Shown: positions 1-5,780 of the stretch, one piece after another
How the letters are laid out: each line of letters opens with the position of its first letter
Numbering within the stretch: the first letter of the stretch is position 1
Notes under the pieces: model-generated
Told to the model about the DNA's origin: nothing
Seen by the model: only the letters and a program-made list of their open reading frames with translations
The model's database searches: none
NCBI GenBank assembly: GCA_027019685.1
Contig: JALUWH010000265.1
Span: forward strand, 1 to 7,277
From: Ghiorsea sp.
GTDB taxonomy: Bacteria > Pseudomonadota > Zetaproteobacteria > Mariprofundales > Mariprofundaceae
Reading direction: 5' to 3'
Length of the DNA stretch: 7,277 nucleotides
Program-made: the position numbers and the translations under genes

Positions 1-1
1 T

Positions 2-760
2 TTGTGGGAAACAGTACATGTGATGGCAATTGCCGATTTGAATGTGGGTGTATTGTATGTGATGGCGATTTCAAGTTTATCGATTTATGGTATTTTGATG
101 GCTGGTTGGGCATCGAACTCTAAGTATGCCTTGATTGGTGCGATTCGTTCAACATCACAAATGATTTCATATGAGATTTCTATGGGTTTCTCTATTGTTT
201 GCGTATTGCTTCTAGCGGGAAGTTTGGGTTTAACAGGTATTGTTCACGGACAACAGGGTGGGCTGTTTCATTGGTATTTTATTCCTTTATTTCCTATGTT
301 TATTGTATTCTTTATTTCAGGTGCTGCAGAAACCAACCGTTCACCTTTCGATTTACCAGAAGGTGAAGCTGAGCTTGTAGCGGGTTTCTTTGTTGAGTAT
401 TCAGGTATGTGGTTTGCCACATTCTCTTTGGCTGAATATGGCGCTATGATTTTAATTTCATTGATGACTTCTATTATGTTCTTAGGCGGTTGGTATCCAC
501 CATTTGAATTTTTAGACTTTATTCCTGGTACGGTATGGTTATTGGCAAAAACATCCTTTTTGATTTTTGTCTTTATTTGGTTCCGTGCAACCTTCCCTCG
601 TTATCGTTATGATCAATTGATGCGTTTGGGTTGGAAAGTGTTCCTACCATGGACTATGGCATGGATTGCTGTTATTGGTTTTGCTACATATGCAGGTGAT
701 TTGAGCGAAAGCCTAAGTTTTATTAGTGATGCGATTGGCTTTTATCAGCCTTGGAGATAA
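2..760 (+). CDS. nuoH: NADH-quinone oxidoreductase subunit H (complex I, ND1-like), 5'-truncated by window edge
   Basis: Membrane subunit that joins the peripheral and membrane arms of complex I and forms, with NuoB/NuoD, the quinone-binding chamber. The visible 252 codons begin in mid-protein: the first TTG is an internal codon, and comparison with E. coli NuoH (325 aa), recalled from memory, suggests about 100 N-terminal residues lie upstream. Recognisable blocks are ADLNVGVLY (11-19), GWASNSKYALIGAIRSTSQ (35-53) and the family signature ETNRSPFDLPEGEAELVAGF (110-129) followed by VEYSGM (131-136). Glu110, Glu120, Glu122, Glu124 and Glu132 are the acidic residues that in this family link the quinone cavity to the proton path. 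Several hydrophobic segments follow, then the conserved RYRYDQLMRLGWKVFLP stretch (200-216). The stop lies 3 bases before nuoI. No frameshift is seen in the visible part. Confidence 0.97.
   Translation: MWETVHVMAIADLNVGVLYVMAISSLSIYGILMAGWASNSKYALIGAIRSTSQMISYEISMGFSIVCVLLLAGSLGLTGIVHGQQGGLFHWYFIPLFPMFIVFFISGAAETNRSPFDLPEGEAELVAGFFVEYSGMWFATFSLAEYGAMILISLMTSIMFLGGWYPPFEFLDFIPGTVWLLAKTSFLIFVFIWFRATFPRYRYDQLMRLGWKVFLPWTMAWIAVIGFATYAGDLSESLSFISDAIGFYQPWR
753..756 (+). promoter_or_regulatory. Ribosome binding site of nuoI, inside the end of nuoH
   Basis: GGAG lies 7 bases before the nuoI ATG at 764 and is built from the last sense codons of nuoH (Trp-Arg). It supports the ATG at 764 as the start. 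Because it sits within the upstream reading frame, translation of nuoI is probably coupled to that of nuoH (inference). Confidence 0.75.
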
Positions 761-763
761 GAG

Positions 764-1252
764 ATGAATTGGATTAAACGACAGTTAAAAACATGGTTGC
801 TCTGGGAACTTGTGCTTGGTTTAGCACTTACAGGTCGCTATTTGTTTAAAAAGAAAATTACAGTTCAATATCCAGAAGAACGTACGCCATTGTCACCACG
901 TTTTCGTGGCTTGCATGCCTTGCGTAGGTATGAAAGTGGTGAAGAGCGTTGTATTGCTTGTAAGTTATGCGAAGTAACATGTCCTGCTTTGGCAATTACG
1001 ATTGAATCAGAAGAGCGTGATGATGGTTCTAGACGTACTACACGTTATGATATTGATATGACCAAGTGTATTTTTTGTGGCTTTTGTACAGAAGCTTGCC
1101 CAGTGGATGCTATTGTTGAAACACAAGAGTTTGAATATGCATCTGAAACTCGTGAAGCTTTATATTATACCAAAGATATGTTGCTGGATGTGGGTAGTCG
1201 TTATGAACCACAAATCGCACACAATTTAGCTGCTGATGCACGTTATCAATAA
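764..1252 (+). CDS. nuoI: NADH-quinone oxidoreductase subunit I (2x[4Fe-4S] ferredoxin-like, TYKY/NDUFS8 family)
   Basis: Peripheral-arm subunit that holds clusters N6a and N6b and passes electrons towards N2 in NuoB and then to quinone. The 162-aa protein has two complete ferredoxin motifs: C63-x2-C66-x2-C69-x3-C73-P and C102-x2-C105-x2-C108-x3-C112-P. By the family rule, Cys63/66/69 with Cys112 bind one cluster and Cys102/105/108 with Cys73 bind the other. An N-terminal amphipathic or hydrophobic stretch (about 8-28) lies against the membrane near NuoH. The YPEERTPLSPRFRGLHALRRY block (36-56) and the YTKDMLL segment (135-141) are typical of the alphaproteobacterial/mitochondrial form. The length matches that short form and lacks the C-terminal extension of the 180-aa E. 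coli protein. The start is fixed by a GGAG 7 bases upstream. All eight cysteines are present, so the subunit should be functional. Confidence 0.98.
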   Translation: MNWIKRQLKTWLLWELVLGLALTGRYLFKKKITVQYPEERTPLSPRFRGLHALRRYESGEERCIACKLCEVTCPALAITIESEERDDGSRRTTRYDIDMTKCIFCGFCTEACPVDAIVETQEFEYASETREALYYTKDMLLDVGSRYEPQIAHNLAADARYQ

Positions 1253-1267
1253 GGGAGTGGAGAGAAT

Positions 1268-1852
1268 ATGTTAGAAACTACATTCTTTTATTTATTTGGC
1301 GGCTTGGCTGTGTTTGCTGCGTTGGGTGTGATTTTATCCGCCAACACTATGCATTCAGTGATGTGGCTTATTTTATGTTTCTTTAATGCATCTGGTCTAT
1401 TCTTTTTATTGGATGCTGAGTTTTTAGGTATTATTCTGGTTCTCATTTATGTGGGTGCTGTGATGGTACTCTTCATGTTTGTTGTGATGATGCTTGAGGT
1501 TAACCAAGCCGTGAAACGTGAGGGTTGGTTACAGTATTTGCCTGTTGGCGGAATGATTGCCTTGATTTTATTTATTGAGTTGGTGGCAGCTTCTACCAGC
1601 GGTGTGTTTACTACAGGTGATATGGCAACGACAGCTCACCTTGGGGCAGAAGTAAATAATACTGTTGAAATTGGTAAGGTGCTGTATACAAAATACTTGC
1701 TTGGTTTCGAGATTGCAGCGATGATTTTATTGGTAGCCTTGGTGGGTGCAATTGTATTAACGCTTCGTGAGCGTAAAGATGCAAAATACCAAAATATTTC
1801 AAAACAAGTGAATGTTCGTAAAGAAGATCGTTTAACTAAGGTGAGTATGTAA
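1268..1852 (+). CDS. nuoJ: NADH-quinone oxidoreductase subunit J (complex I, ND6-like)
   Basis: Small membrane subunit between NuoH and NuoK. Its third helix carries the conformational switch thought to couple quinone chemistry to proton pumping. The 194-aa protein (E. coli 184) has five predicted membrane segments, at about 5-24, 30-48, 53-76, 92-108 and 145-166. The hallmark is YVGAVMVLFMFVVMML (61-76), including the conserved Tyr61 and the glycine-containing part where the family has a pi-bulge. The last helix region contains GKVLYTKYLLGFEIAAMILL (136-155), also typical. A charged, cytoplasmic-looking tail (167-194) follows. The membrane acid is Glu51, with Leu57 at the place I align to E. 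coli Glu55. The start ATG is preceded by GGGAG (1253-1257) and GGAGAG (1259-1264). The stop overlaps the nuoK start by one base. Confidence 0.97.
   Translation: MLETTFFYLFGGLAVFAALGVILSANTMHSVMWLILCFFNASGLFFLLDAEFLGIILVLIYVGAVMVLFMFVVMMLEVNQAVKREGWLQYLPVGGMIALILFIELVAASTSGVFTTGDMATTAHLGAEVNNTVEIGKVLYTKYLLGFEIAAMILLVALVGAIVLTLRERKDAKYQNISKQVNVRKEDRLTKVSM
1838..1845 (+). promoter_or_regulatory. Ribosome binding site of nuoK within the 3' end of nuoJ
   Basis: AAGGTGAG is 6 bases before the nuoK ATG at 1852 and lies wholly within the last codons of nuoJ. The nuoJ stop and nuoK start share a base (TAATG, 1850-1854). A terminating ribosome could reinitiate here, which would keep NuoJ and NuoK in equal amounts (inference). 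Confidence 0.75.
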
Positions 1853-2157
1853 TGGTTCCTTTATCTAGTTTTCTCGTAGTTGGTGCAGCATTATTTAGTA
1901 TTGGTATTGTTGGTTTATTCTTAAACCGAAAGAATGTCATTACCATTTTGATGTGTATTGAACTCATGCTGCTTGCTGTGAATATTAATTTTGCAGCCTT
2001 CTCACACTTCTTGGGTGATATTGGCGGACAGATATTCGTATTTTTCGTTTTGACTGTTGCAGCATCAGAAGTTGCTGTTGGTTTGGCTATTTTGGTTGCG
2101 TATTATCGTCAACGTCGCTCAATTGCGATTGAAGACATCAATACGTTACAAGGATAA
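1852..2157 (+). CDS. nuoK: NADH-quinone oxidoreductase subunit K (complex I, ND4L-like)
   Basis: Three-helix membrane subunit placed between NuoJ and NuoN; its two buried glutamates form part of the charged axis through the membrane arm. The 101-aa product matches the usual length (E. coli 100). Membrane segments lie at about 4-23, 28-48 and 58-83. Glu37 in TILMCIELMLLAVN (31-44) and Glu73 in TVAASEVAVGLAI (68-80) match the essential E. coli Glu36 and Glu72. The GLFLNRKN turn (21-28) after helix 1 is also conserved in the family. The start overlaps the nuoJ stop (TAATG), and the proper length of the first helix supports this ATG. A 12-base gap separates it from nuoL. Confidence 0.98.
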   Translation: MVPLSSFLVVGAALFSIGIVGLFLNRKNVITILMCIELMLLAVNINFAAFSHFLGDIGGQIFVFFVLTVAASEVAVGLAILVAYYRQRRSIAIEDINTLQG

Positions 2158-2163
2158 GAGGGG
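2158..2163 (+). promoter_or_regulatory. Ribosome binding site of nuoL
   Basis: GAGGGG, followed by AAG, starts directly after the nuoK stop and is 6 bases before the ATG at 2170. It favours 2170 over the in-frame ATGs at 2191 and 2215. The latter has only an imperfect AAGTGGA (2204-2210) 4 bases ahead of it. Confidence 0.7.
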
Positions 2164-2169
2164 AAGTTC

Positions 2170-4173
2170 ATGGTGTTAGAAACAACTCATATGACGTTGA
2201 ATCAAGTGGAATTAATGGCAATTCCTTTGCTTCCCTTGGTTGGCGCGTTAGCCGCTGGTTTATTTGGTTGGCTGTTAAAAGATACGCTTAGCCATTTAAT
2301 CACATCAGGTGCCGTGATTTTATCAGCGCTTCTATCCATCGATGTGTTTATCAAAGTGTTAGCTGGTGCCGAGTTTTACGGTAATTTTTGGACGTGGATC
2401 TCATCGGGTGACTTGGTTGTAAACATTGGTATGATGATTGACCCACTTACTGCAATCATGATGGTTACAGTGACAGTGGTATCTGCATGCGTACATATTT
2501 ACACCATTGGTTATATGCATGGTGACCCAGGTTACCCACGTTTCTTCTCCTATATTTCTGCATTTACTTTCTCTATGTTGATATTGGTTATGGGCAATAG
2601 CTTTTTTACATTATTTTTCGGTTGGGAAGCTGTGGGTTTGTTTTCATACTTGTTAATTGGCTTCTGGTTCAAGCGCGAATCGGCAACCACGGCTGCCATG
2701 AAAGCATTTATTGTTAACCGTGTTGGTGATTTTGGTTTTGCTATTGGTATTTTGGCAGTGTGGTACTACTTTGGTACTGTAGATTACCGTGAAGTATTTG
2801 CCGCAGTTCCTGCTTTGGTTGATTCTGCTGCAACCATGCATTTCTTAGGCTGGGAAATTGATACCATTACATTTGTGTGCTTGGCTTTGTTTGTTGGCGC
2901 TATGGGTAAATCAGGTCAGGTGCCGTTGCATGTTTGGTTACCAGATTCTATGGAAGGTCCTACACCTATTTCTGCATTGATTCATGCTGCGACCATGGTA
3001 ACAGCAGGTGTGTTTATGGTTGCGCGCTTATCACCCATGTTTGAATATTCAGAAACAGCTTTGGCGGTAGTTATTATTATTGGTTCGATTACAGCCTTTA
3101 TGTGTGCGACTATTGGTTTGGTGCAGACAGATATTAAACGTGTGATTGCATATTCAACATGTTCACAATTGGGTTATATGTTTGTGGCATGTGGTGTATC
3201 AGCTTATTCTGCAGGTATTTTCCACTTGATGACACACGCCTACTTTAAGGCACTGTTGTTCTTAGGTGCAGGCTCTGTGATTCATGCTGTAATGTCCAAT
3301 CAAGACCTTCGTAAAATGGGTCAGTTGCGTAAGTACATGCCGATTACTTATATCACTATGTTACTTGCGGGCTTGGCACTGTCTGGCATTCCTCCATTTG
3401 GTGGGTTTTGGTCTAAAGACCTGATCATTGAAGCTGCAGCTGTTCGCGATATGGGTTGGGTAAGTGATGTTGCATATTGGGCATTGATGTCAGGTGTATT
3501 TATGACTGCATTTTATACTTTCCGCATGTTCTTACTTACATTCCATAACAGTGACCGTGTCCCTGCTGAAACGAAATCTCATTTACATGAATCTCCTAAG
3601 GTGATTACGGTGCCGTTAATGATTTTAGCAGTTGGTGCTGTTGGTGCTGGTATGTGGGGTTATTATACGCTTGATATTACCAATGCTGAGATTATTCATG
3701 GTTATTTCCGTGACTCTATATTTGTTATGGATGAGCATAATCCATTGATGGCTTTAGAGCTGCTTGAAGAAGACCATACACATTCTCATTTTTGGTTAGA
3801 AAAAGGTGCATTAGTACTTGCACTTTTGGGTATTGGAATGGCGTTTTTGATGTACTTCAAAGAAAGCCAACTTCCTGCCAAATTAGCTGATACATTCCCT
3901 AGATTATATGCGTTCTTATTGAACAAATGGTATTGGGATGAGTTCTATGATGTGACCATTGTCCGTCCTGTTCGTGCGCTTGGTACATTCTTCTGGCAGA
4001 AATGTGATTTGGCAGTGATTGATAAAGGTATCATTCATGGTGGCATTATTGGCACAGTTAAAAATGGTTCAGCATTATTGAAAAATATCCAAACGGGTAG
4101 GGTTTATCATTATGCCTACGCTATGGTCATCGGAGTGTTTGGTTTGCTAACATTCTTGATGTTAAACGCGTAA
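2170..4173 (+). CDS. nuoL: NADH-quinone oxidoreductase subunit L (complex I, ND5/MrpA-like proton channel)
   Basis: Most distal antiporter-like subunit of the membrane arm; it translocates a proton and spans back along the arm with a lateral helix. The 667-aa protein is longer than E. coli NuoL (613). The Proton_antipo_N region is about 75-125 and the Proton_antipo_M core about 143-430. Channel residues are all present: Glu153 (GWEAVGLFSYLLIGFW), Asp187 (NRVGDFGF), Lys247 (GKSGQVPLHVWLPD), His272 (ALIHAATMVTAGV), Lys360 (HAYFKALLFLGAGSVIH) and Lys416 (GGFWSKD). They match E. coli Glu144, Asp178, Lys229, His254, Lys342 and Lys399. After a membrane helix at about 545-563 comes the lateral-helix region (about 565-640, including WYWDEFYDV) and a final anchoring helix (about 647-665). 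Much of the extra length is in a loop at about 457-545 ending in an acidic, His-rich stretch. The N-terminus may truly begin at Met8 or Met16. Confidence 0.98.
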   Translation: MVLETTHMTLNQVELMAIPLLPLVGALAAGLFGWLLKDTLSHLITSGAVILSALLSIDVFIKVLAGAEFYGNFWTWISSGDLVVNIGMMIDPLTAIMMVTVTVVSACVHIYTIGYMHGDPGYPRFFSYISAFTFSMLILVMGNSFFTLFFGWEAVGLFSYLLIGFWFKRESATTAAMKAFIVNRVGDFGFAIGILAVWYYFGTVDYREVFAAVPALVDSAATMHFLGWEIDTITFVCLALFVGAMGKSGQVPLHVWLPDSMEGPTPISALIHAATMVTAGVFMVARLSPMFEYSETALAVVIIIGSITAFMCATIGLVQTDIKRVIAYSTCSQLGYMFVACGVSAYSAGIFHLMTHAYFKALLFLGAGSVIHAVMSNQDLRKMGQLRKYMPITYITMLLAGLALSGIPPFGGFWSKDLIIEAAAVRDMGWVSDVAYWALMSGVFMTAFYTFRMFLLTFHNSDRVPAETKSHLHESPKVITVPLMILAVGAVGAGMWGYYTLDITNAEIIHGYFRDSIFVMDEHNPLMALELLEEDHTHSHFWLEKGALVLALLGIGMAFLMYFKESQLPAKLADTFPRLYAFLLNKWYWDEFYDVTIVRPVRALGTFFWQKCDLAVIDKGIIHGGIIGTVKNGSALLKNIQTGRVYHYAYAMVIGVFGLLTFLMLNA

Positions 4174-4179
4174 GGGGAG
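4172..4179 (+). promoter_or_regulatory. Ribosome binding site of nuoM
   Basis: AAGGGGAG overlaps the nuoL TAA stop and is 10 bases ahead of the nuoM ATG at 4190. It is among the strongest purine-rich sites in the window and fixes the nuoM start. Confidence 0.75.
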
Positions 4180-4189
4180 CAAGTTAGTC

Positions 4190-5767
4190 ATGGAATTGTA
4201 TAACGTACATAACGTACTCGATTTCCCAATTTTATCGTTGGCAATCTTTTTACCAACATTTGGGGCATTGATCATTTGGCTGTTTATTAAAAATGATAAT
4301 ATGGTTCGCTGGGCAGCACTGCTGACTTCAGTCGCCACATTTATTGTTACGCTACCCCTCATTTTTAGCTTTGATAAAACTACATCTCATATGCAGTTTG
4401 AAGAGTTTCATCCTTGGATTTCAGCAGTAAACATTAATTACCACTTGGGTGTAGATGGCATTTCCATGCCATTCATCGTGTTAACTGGACTGTTGATTAT
4501 TATTTGTATTGGCTCTGCTTGGAAATGTATCCAAACACGTGTTAAAGAATATATGGTTTCGTTCCTGATTTTAGAAACAACGCTGATTGGTGTGTTTTCA
4601 GCTCTAGATGTAATGTTATTTTACTTCTTCTGGGAAGCACTGCTTATTCCAATGTACCTTATGATTGGTGTGTGGGGTGGTAAGAATCGTGTTTATGCAA
4701 CATTTAAGTTTTTCTTATATACATTAGCAGGTTCGGTATTGATGTTGGTTGCATTGTTGGCAATGTACTTTGAAGCTGGGCATACATTTAGCATGTTAGA
4801 CTTGATGAATTATAAGTTTGATTTCCAATGGCAGTTCTGGATTTTTATTGCGTTCTTTATTGCTTTTGCAGTAAAAGTACCCATGTGGCCAGTGCATACA
4901 TGGTTGCCTGATGCTCATACTGAAGCACCAACAGCAGGCTCTGTGATTTTAGCGGGTATTCTATTGAAGATGGGTGCGTATGGTTATTTGCGTTTCTCAT
5001 TACCTATGCTTCCCGATGCATCACAATATTTTGCGCCTATGATGATTGGTTTGAGCTTGGTGGCGATTGTTTATATTTCTTTGGTAGCGATGATGCAAAG
5101 GGACATGAAACGTCTGATTGCATACTCTTCTATCGCACATATGGGTTTTGTTACACTAGGTACATTTGTATTTACTCAACAAGCACTTGAAGGCGCAGTG
5201 ATTGGTATGATTTCTCATGGTTTTATTGCTGCTGCACTATTCCTTTGTGTGGGTGTGATGTACGATAGACTACATACGCGTGAAATTAGTGATTATGGTG
5301 GGGTGGCCAATGTGATGCCTGTCTTCGCAGTGATTATGCTGCTCTTCTCTATGGCGAATATTGCACTACCTGGTTCATCAGCATTTATTGGCGAAATTAT
5401 GGTATTGATAGGCACATTTGCTGCAGACCCATCAGAATTGGTTATTTCAGCCAAATGGATTGCGATTGTAGCAACGATAAGCGTGGTTTTATCAGCGTGT
5501 TATACACTTTGGATGTATAAACGTGTGATTATGGGTGATGCAATCAAGGATAGTGTAAAATCAATGTCAGATATTACTCTACGAGAGTTTTCACTTTTCG
5601 TACCACTTATTATTTTAACAATTTGGGTTGGTTTTTATCCGCTTCCTGTTTTAGATTTATTACATGAATCAGTTGCGCATTTGGTTGAGCAATCAACAAC
5701 AAGTAAACTTGATGCTGCTGTAGCAGTGATAGAACATTCAACGGCGTTAAACGCCGTAACACACTGA
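4190..5767 (+). CDS. nuoM: NADH-quinone oxidoreductase subunit M (complex I, ND4-like proton channel)
   Basis: Middle antiporter-like subunit of the membrane arm, placed between NuoL and NuoN, and one of the proton channels. The 525-aa protein (E. coli 509) has about fourteen membrane segments, with the Proton_antipo_M core at about 140-430. Key residues are Glu149 (FFWEALLIPMYLMIG), Lys229 (FAVKVPMWPVHTWLPDAH), Lys260 (AGILLKMGAYG), His317 (AYSSIAHMGF), His343 (ISHGF) and Glu402 (FIGE). These match E. coli Glu144, Lys234, Lys265, His322, His348 and Glu407. The terminal Glu402, in place of the Lys found in NuoL and NuoN, confirms NuoM rather than its paralogues. After the GFYPLPVLDLLHESV block (481-495) the C-terminal tail runs roughly 15-20 residues past the E. 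coli end and is weakly conserved in appearance. A perfect inverted repeat falls within its last codons. Spacing is 16 bases after nuoL and 13 before nuoN. Confidence 0.98.
   Translation: MELYNVHNVLDFPILSLAIFLPTFGALIIWLFIKNDNMVRWAALLTSVATFIVTLPLIFSFDKTTSHMQFEEFHPWISAVNINYHLGVDGISMPFIVLTGLLIIICIGSAWKCIQTRVKEYMVSFLILETTLIGVFSALDVMLFYFFWEALLIPMYLMIGVWGGKNRVYATFKFFLYTLAGSVLMLVALLAMYFEAGHTFSMLDLMNYKFDFQWQFWIFIAFFIAFAVKVPMWPVHTWLPDAHTEAPTAGSVILAGILLKMGAYGYLRFSLPMLPDASQYFAPMMIGLSLVAIVYISLVAMMQRDMKRLIAYSSIAHMGFVTLGTFVFTQQALEGAVIGMISHGFIAAALFLCVGVMYDRLHTREISDYGGVANVMPVFAVIMLLFSMANIALPGSSAFIGEIMVLIGTFAADPSELVISAKWIAIVATISVVLSACYTLWMYKRVIMGDAIKDSVKSMSDITLREFSLFVPLIILTIWVGFYPLPVLDLLHESVAHLVEQSTTSKLDAAVAVIEHSTALNAVTH
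4200..4217 (+). repeat. Tandem 9-bp direct repeat in the first codons of nuoM
   Basis: ATAACGTAC occurs twice without a gap (4200-4208 and 4209-4217). It encodes Tyr-Asn-Val-His-Asn-Val at residues 4-9 of NuoM. The length keeps the reading frame, so it looks like a small in-frame duplication in the unconserved N-terminal tip. No function can be assigned. Confidence 0.8.
5741..5757. repeat. Perfect 8-bp inverted repeat (potential hairpin) at the 3' end of nuoM
   Basis: ACGGCGTT and AACGCCGT are exact reverse complements separated by one A. In RNA this could form a GC-rich 6-bp stem (ACGGCG/CGCCGT) with a five-base TTAAA loop. It lies in nuoM codons 518-523, 7 bases before the nuoM stop and 8 bases before the GAGGT that probably serves nuoN. 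No T-run follows, so it does not look like an intrinsic terminator. A role in mRNA stability, or in setting nuoN translation relative to nuoM, is possible but only inferred. Confidence 0.7.
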
Positions 5768-5770
5768 GGT
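5766..5770 (+). promoter_or_regulatory. Ribosome binding site of nuoN, overlapping the nuoM stop
   Basis: GAGGT shares its first two bases with the nuoM TGA and is 10 bases ahead of the ATG at 5781. It is followed by an AT-rich spacer (TTAATATATT), which should leave the start unstructured. Confidence 0.65.
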
Positions 5771-5780
5771 TTAATATATT

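Noticed and set aside
1611..1802. Minus-strand open frame opposite nuoJ (63 codons)
   Set aside because: It lies wholly opposite a well-conserved gene, resembles no family, and follows from the T-rich coding strand of membrane-protein genes.
2653..2841. Minus-strand open frame opposite nuoL (62 codons)
   Set aside because: Shadow of the NuoL channel core; no ribosome site or recognisable protein.
4162..4362. Minus-strand open frame across the nuoL/nuoM junction (66 codons)
   Set aside because: It overlaps two conserved genes and the nuoM ribosome site, and its product resembles nothing known.
5741..5757. Intrinsic terminator between nuoM and nuoN
   Set aside because: The stem is present but there is no T-run after it, and nuoN belongs to the same complex and follows 23 bases later.
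4190..5767. Possibility that nuoL/M/N are Mrp antiporter or hydrogenase-type homologues instead of complex I
   Set aside because: The H-I-J-K-L-M-N order, the terminal Glu402 of NuoM, and the NuoK and NuoI partners fix this as NDH-1.
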